From Comamonas sp. B21-038 (GTDB taxonomy: Bacteria > Pseudomonadota > Gammaproteobacteria > Burkholderiales > Burkholderiaceae_C): a stretch of 64,000 nucleotides of DNA. Location of the stretch: assembly GCF_022387135.1 (NCBI RefSeq), contig NZ_CP092462.1, positions 3,224,001 to 3,288,000 on the forward strand, in the 5' to 3' direction. A model generated the notes under the pieces. That model was not told the origin of the DNA. It did no database searches and worked only from the letters and a program-made list of their open reading frames with translations. Below are positions 63,085 through 64,000 of this stretch, one piece after another (position 1 is the stretch's first letter; each line of letters starts with the position of its first letter). The translations under genes were made by a program, and so were the position numbers.

Positions 63085-63105
63085 ATCAGCCGGTTTTGAG
63101 AGCGC

Positions 63106-63783
63106 TCAGTTACCCGCGTAGCGACCGGGCCGGTGGCTGATCCACAGGAACACGCTCATCACGACGGCAGCCAGCACTGAGTAGGCCACGCGCTCGAATG
63201 GCACGACCCACAGCGCCAGCAGCACCACCGTGCAGTCGATGACCATCTGCACTTTGCCGGCGCGGATGCCATAGCGGTCCTGCAGGTAGAGCGACACGAT
63301 GGTGGCGCCGCCCAGGCTGGAGCGGTGGCGCGCCAAAAAGAGGCAGCCGGTGCCCATCAGCAGGCCACCGGCGATGGCGGCATACAGCGGATTCAGGTAG
63401 TCGATATGGATGAAACGCGGGCCGATATCGACCAGCAGCGCCAGCATGGCCACCGAGATAAAGGTCTTGACGGTGAACTCCGGCCCCATGCGCGTCCAGG
63501 CAAACCAGTAAAAGGGCAGATTGATCGCGAAGAAAATCGCACCAAACGGCAGCCCCGTGGCGTAGTGCAGCAAAAACGCCAGCCCAGCGGTGCTGCCCGT
63601 CAGCAAACCCGCCTGCGCAAACAGGCCCAAGGTGATCGAGACAAACAGCGAGCCGGTGAACAGCGCCTGGGCATCTTCAAAGCGGCCATGGCGCATGGCA
63701 GGCCCCGGCAGCGCAGCAGGGGCAACGGCCACGGTGCCGGGCAGGACTGTGGGCGCGGTGGGGCGGGATAGCGGTGAGGACAT
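63106..63783 (-). CDS. YitT family membrane protein
   Basis: A 225-residue protein with five or six transmembrane helices (SLFVSITLGLFAQAGLLTGS, LPFGAIFFAINLPFYWFAW, AAIAGGLLMGTGCLFLARH). These motifs (GSTAGLAFLLHYATGLPFGA) fit the YitT/DUF161 integral family. It converges on the metG lipoprotein gene. Transport function is only suspected. Confidence 0.9.
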   Translation of the reverse strand: MSSPLSRPTAPTVLPGTVAVAPAALPGPAMRHGRFEDAQALFTGSLFVSITLGLFAQAGLLTGSTAGLAFLLHYATGLPFGAIFFAINLPFYWFAWTRMGPEFTVKTFISVAMLALLVDIGPRFIHIDYLNPLYAAIAGGLLMGTGCLFLARHRSSLGGATIVSLYLQDRYGIRAGKVQMVIDCTVVLLALWVVPFERVAYSVLAAVVMSVFLWISHRPGRYAGN

Positions 63784-63847
63784 GTCGGGTGGACAGCAAG
63801 TTTCATGCCCGCGCAAGGGTGGTGCGCGGGGCAGCCTGGCAAGGGTA

Positions 63848-64000
63848 ATGCTAGGTATAAACCCGAATTTTAAAGAGTTTCAGCCCGTTACGGTAAAGGA
63901 TTTTCTGCAAGACCCTCGCCAAGCGGGATGGGCGCGGATCGGGATGAGACGCAAGGCGTCTTTCGCGGTCAATAGCGGTAGCTATTGACAAGGAAGACAA
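63848..64000. other. Non-coding end with two perfect inverted repeats
   Basis: GACGC-AAG-GCGTC (63948-63960) and GTCAATAGC-GGTA-GCTATTGAC (63968-63989) follow one another, then AAGGAAGACAA runs off the window. The stretch has an AT-rich part near 63850-63900 which may carry the YitT promoter. I cannot place the hairpins. They could be part of a dispersed intergenic repeat or the edge of an RNA element. Confidence 0.4.

Overview
The window is a GC-rich, gene-dense chromosomal segment with no phage, plasmid, IS element, CRISPR array, rRNA or tRNA that I could find. Gene content and order point to a betaproteobacterium of the Comamonadaceae, probably Comamonas or a close relative. The main markers are dnaK/dnaJ, then leuC - entericidin-type lipoprotein - leuD - leuB - asd - fimV - truA - trpF - trpB - trpA - accD, and the lepA - lepB - DUF4845 - rnc - era - recO - pdxJ - acpS - nagZ block. 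The placement is inferred from family knowledge, not from a database search.

Layout. 1-3.2 kb: end of dnaK, a small conserved orphan gene, dnaJ and a DUF4349 lipoprotein. 3.4-17.2 kb: a LysR regulator and the leucine genes (leuD carries a one-base frameshift), asd behind a roughly 490-bp leader, FimV, TruA, the last three tryptophan genes and accD. 17.3-23.6 kb: YggT, LysS, a conserved membrane protein, a small MscS channel, a DUF1328 peptide and a YddA/SbmA-like ABC exporter. 23.7-31.9 kb, all on the minus strand: the lepA-to-nagZ housekeeping operon (translation/GTPases, secretion, RNA processing, recombination, PLP synthesis, ACP activation, peptidoglycan recycling). 32-42.6 kb: a more accessory stretch with a metallo-hydrolase, an NTF2-like protein, a DsbA-like oxidoreductase with divergent LysR, an M17 N-domain protein, an ABC-F ATPase with a possible leader peptide, a frameshifted LysR, a YihU-like dehydrogenase, a tandem L7/L12-like membrane protein, YghU and a class I amidotransferase. 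42.7-64 kb: serS, ispH, an FKBP, radC, a Smr protein, M48 peptidase/LemA, a truncated globin, an FtsX-type permease, a GAF-GGDEF cyclase, a formate-dehydrogenase-like FdhF/YdeP enzyme with a LysR, apbC/mrp, a membrane-anchored Mrr-like protein, a patatin, metG, a lipoprotein and a YitT protein.

The strongest candidate for something undescribed lies ahead of asd. It is a 16-residue open frame with its own Shine-Dalgarno, ending in a run with six threonines in nine codons plus Ile and Lys. It is followed at once by two mutually exclusive hairpins. This looks like a ribosome-mediated attenuator for the aspartate-family branch-point enzyme. A second candidate is the ABC-F leader: a strong promoter, a three-codon MRY-stop frame, a hairpin, and then the ABC-F gene in the same reading frame. 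Two genes (leuD and a LysR) are broken by single-base indels in homopolymers. They may be real lesions or sequencing errors and should be checked against raw reads.
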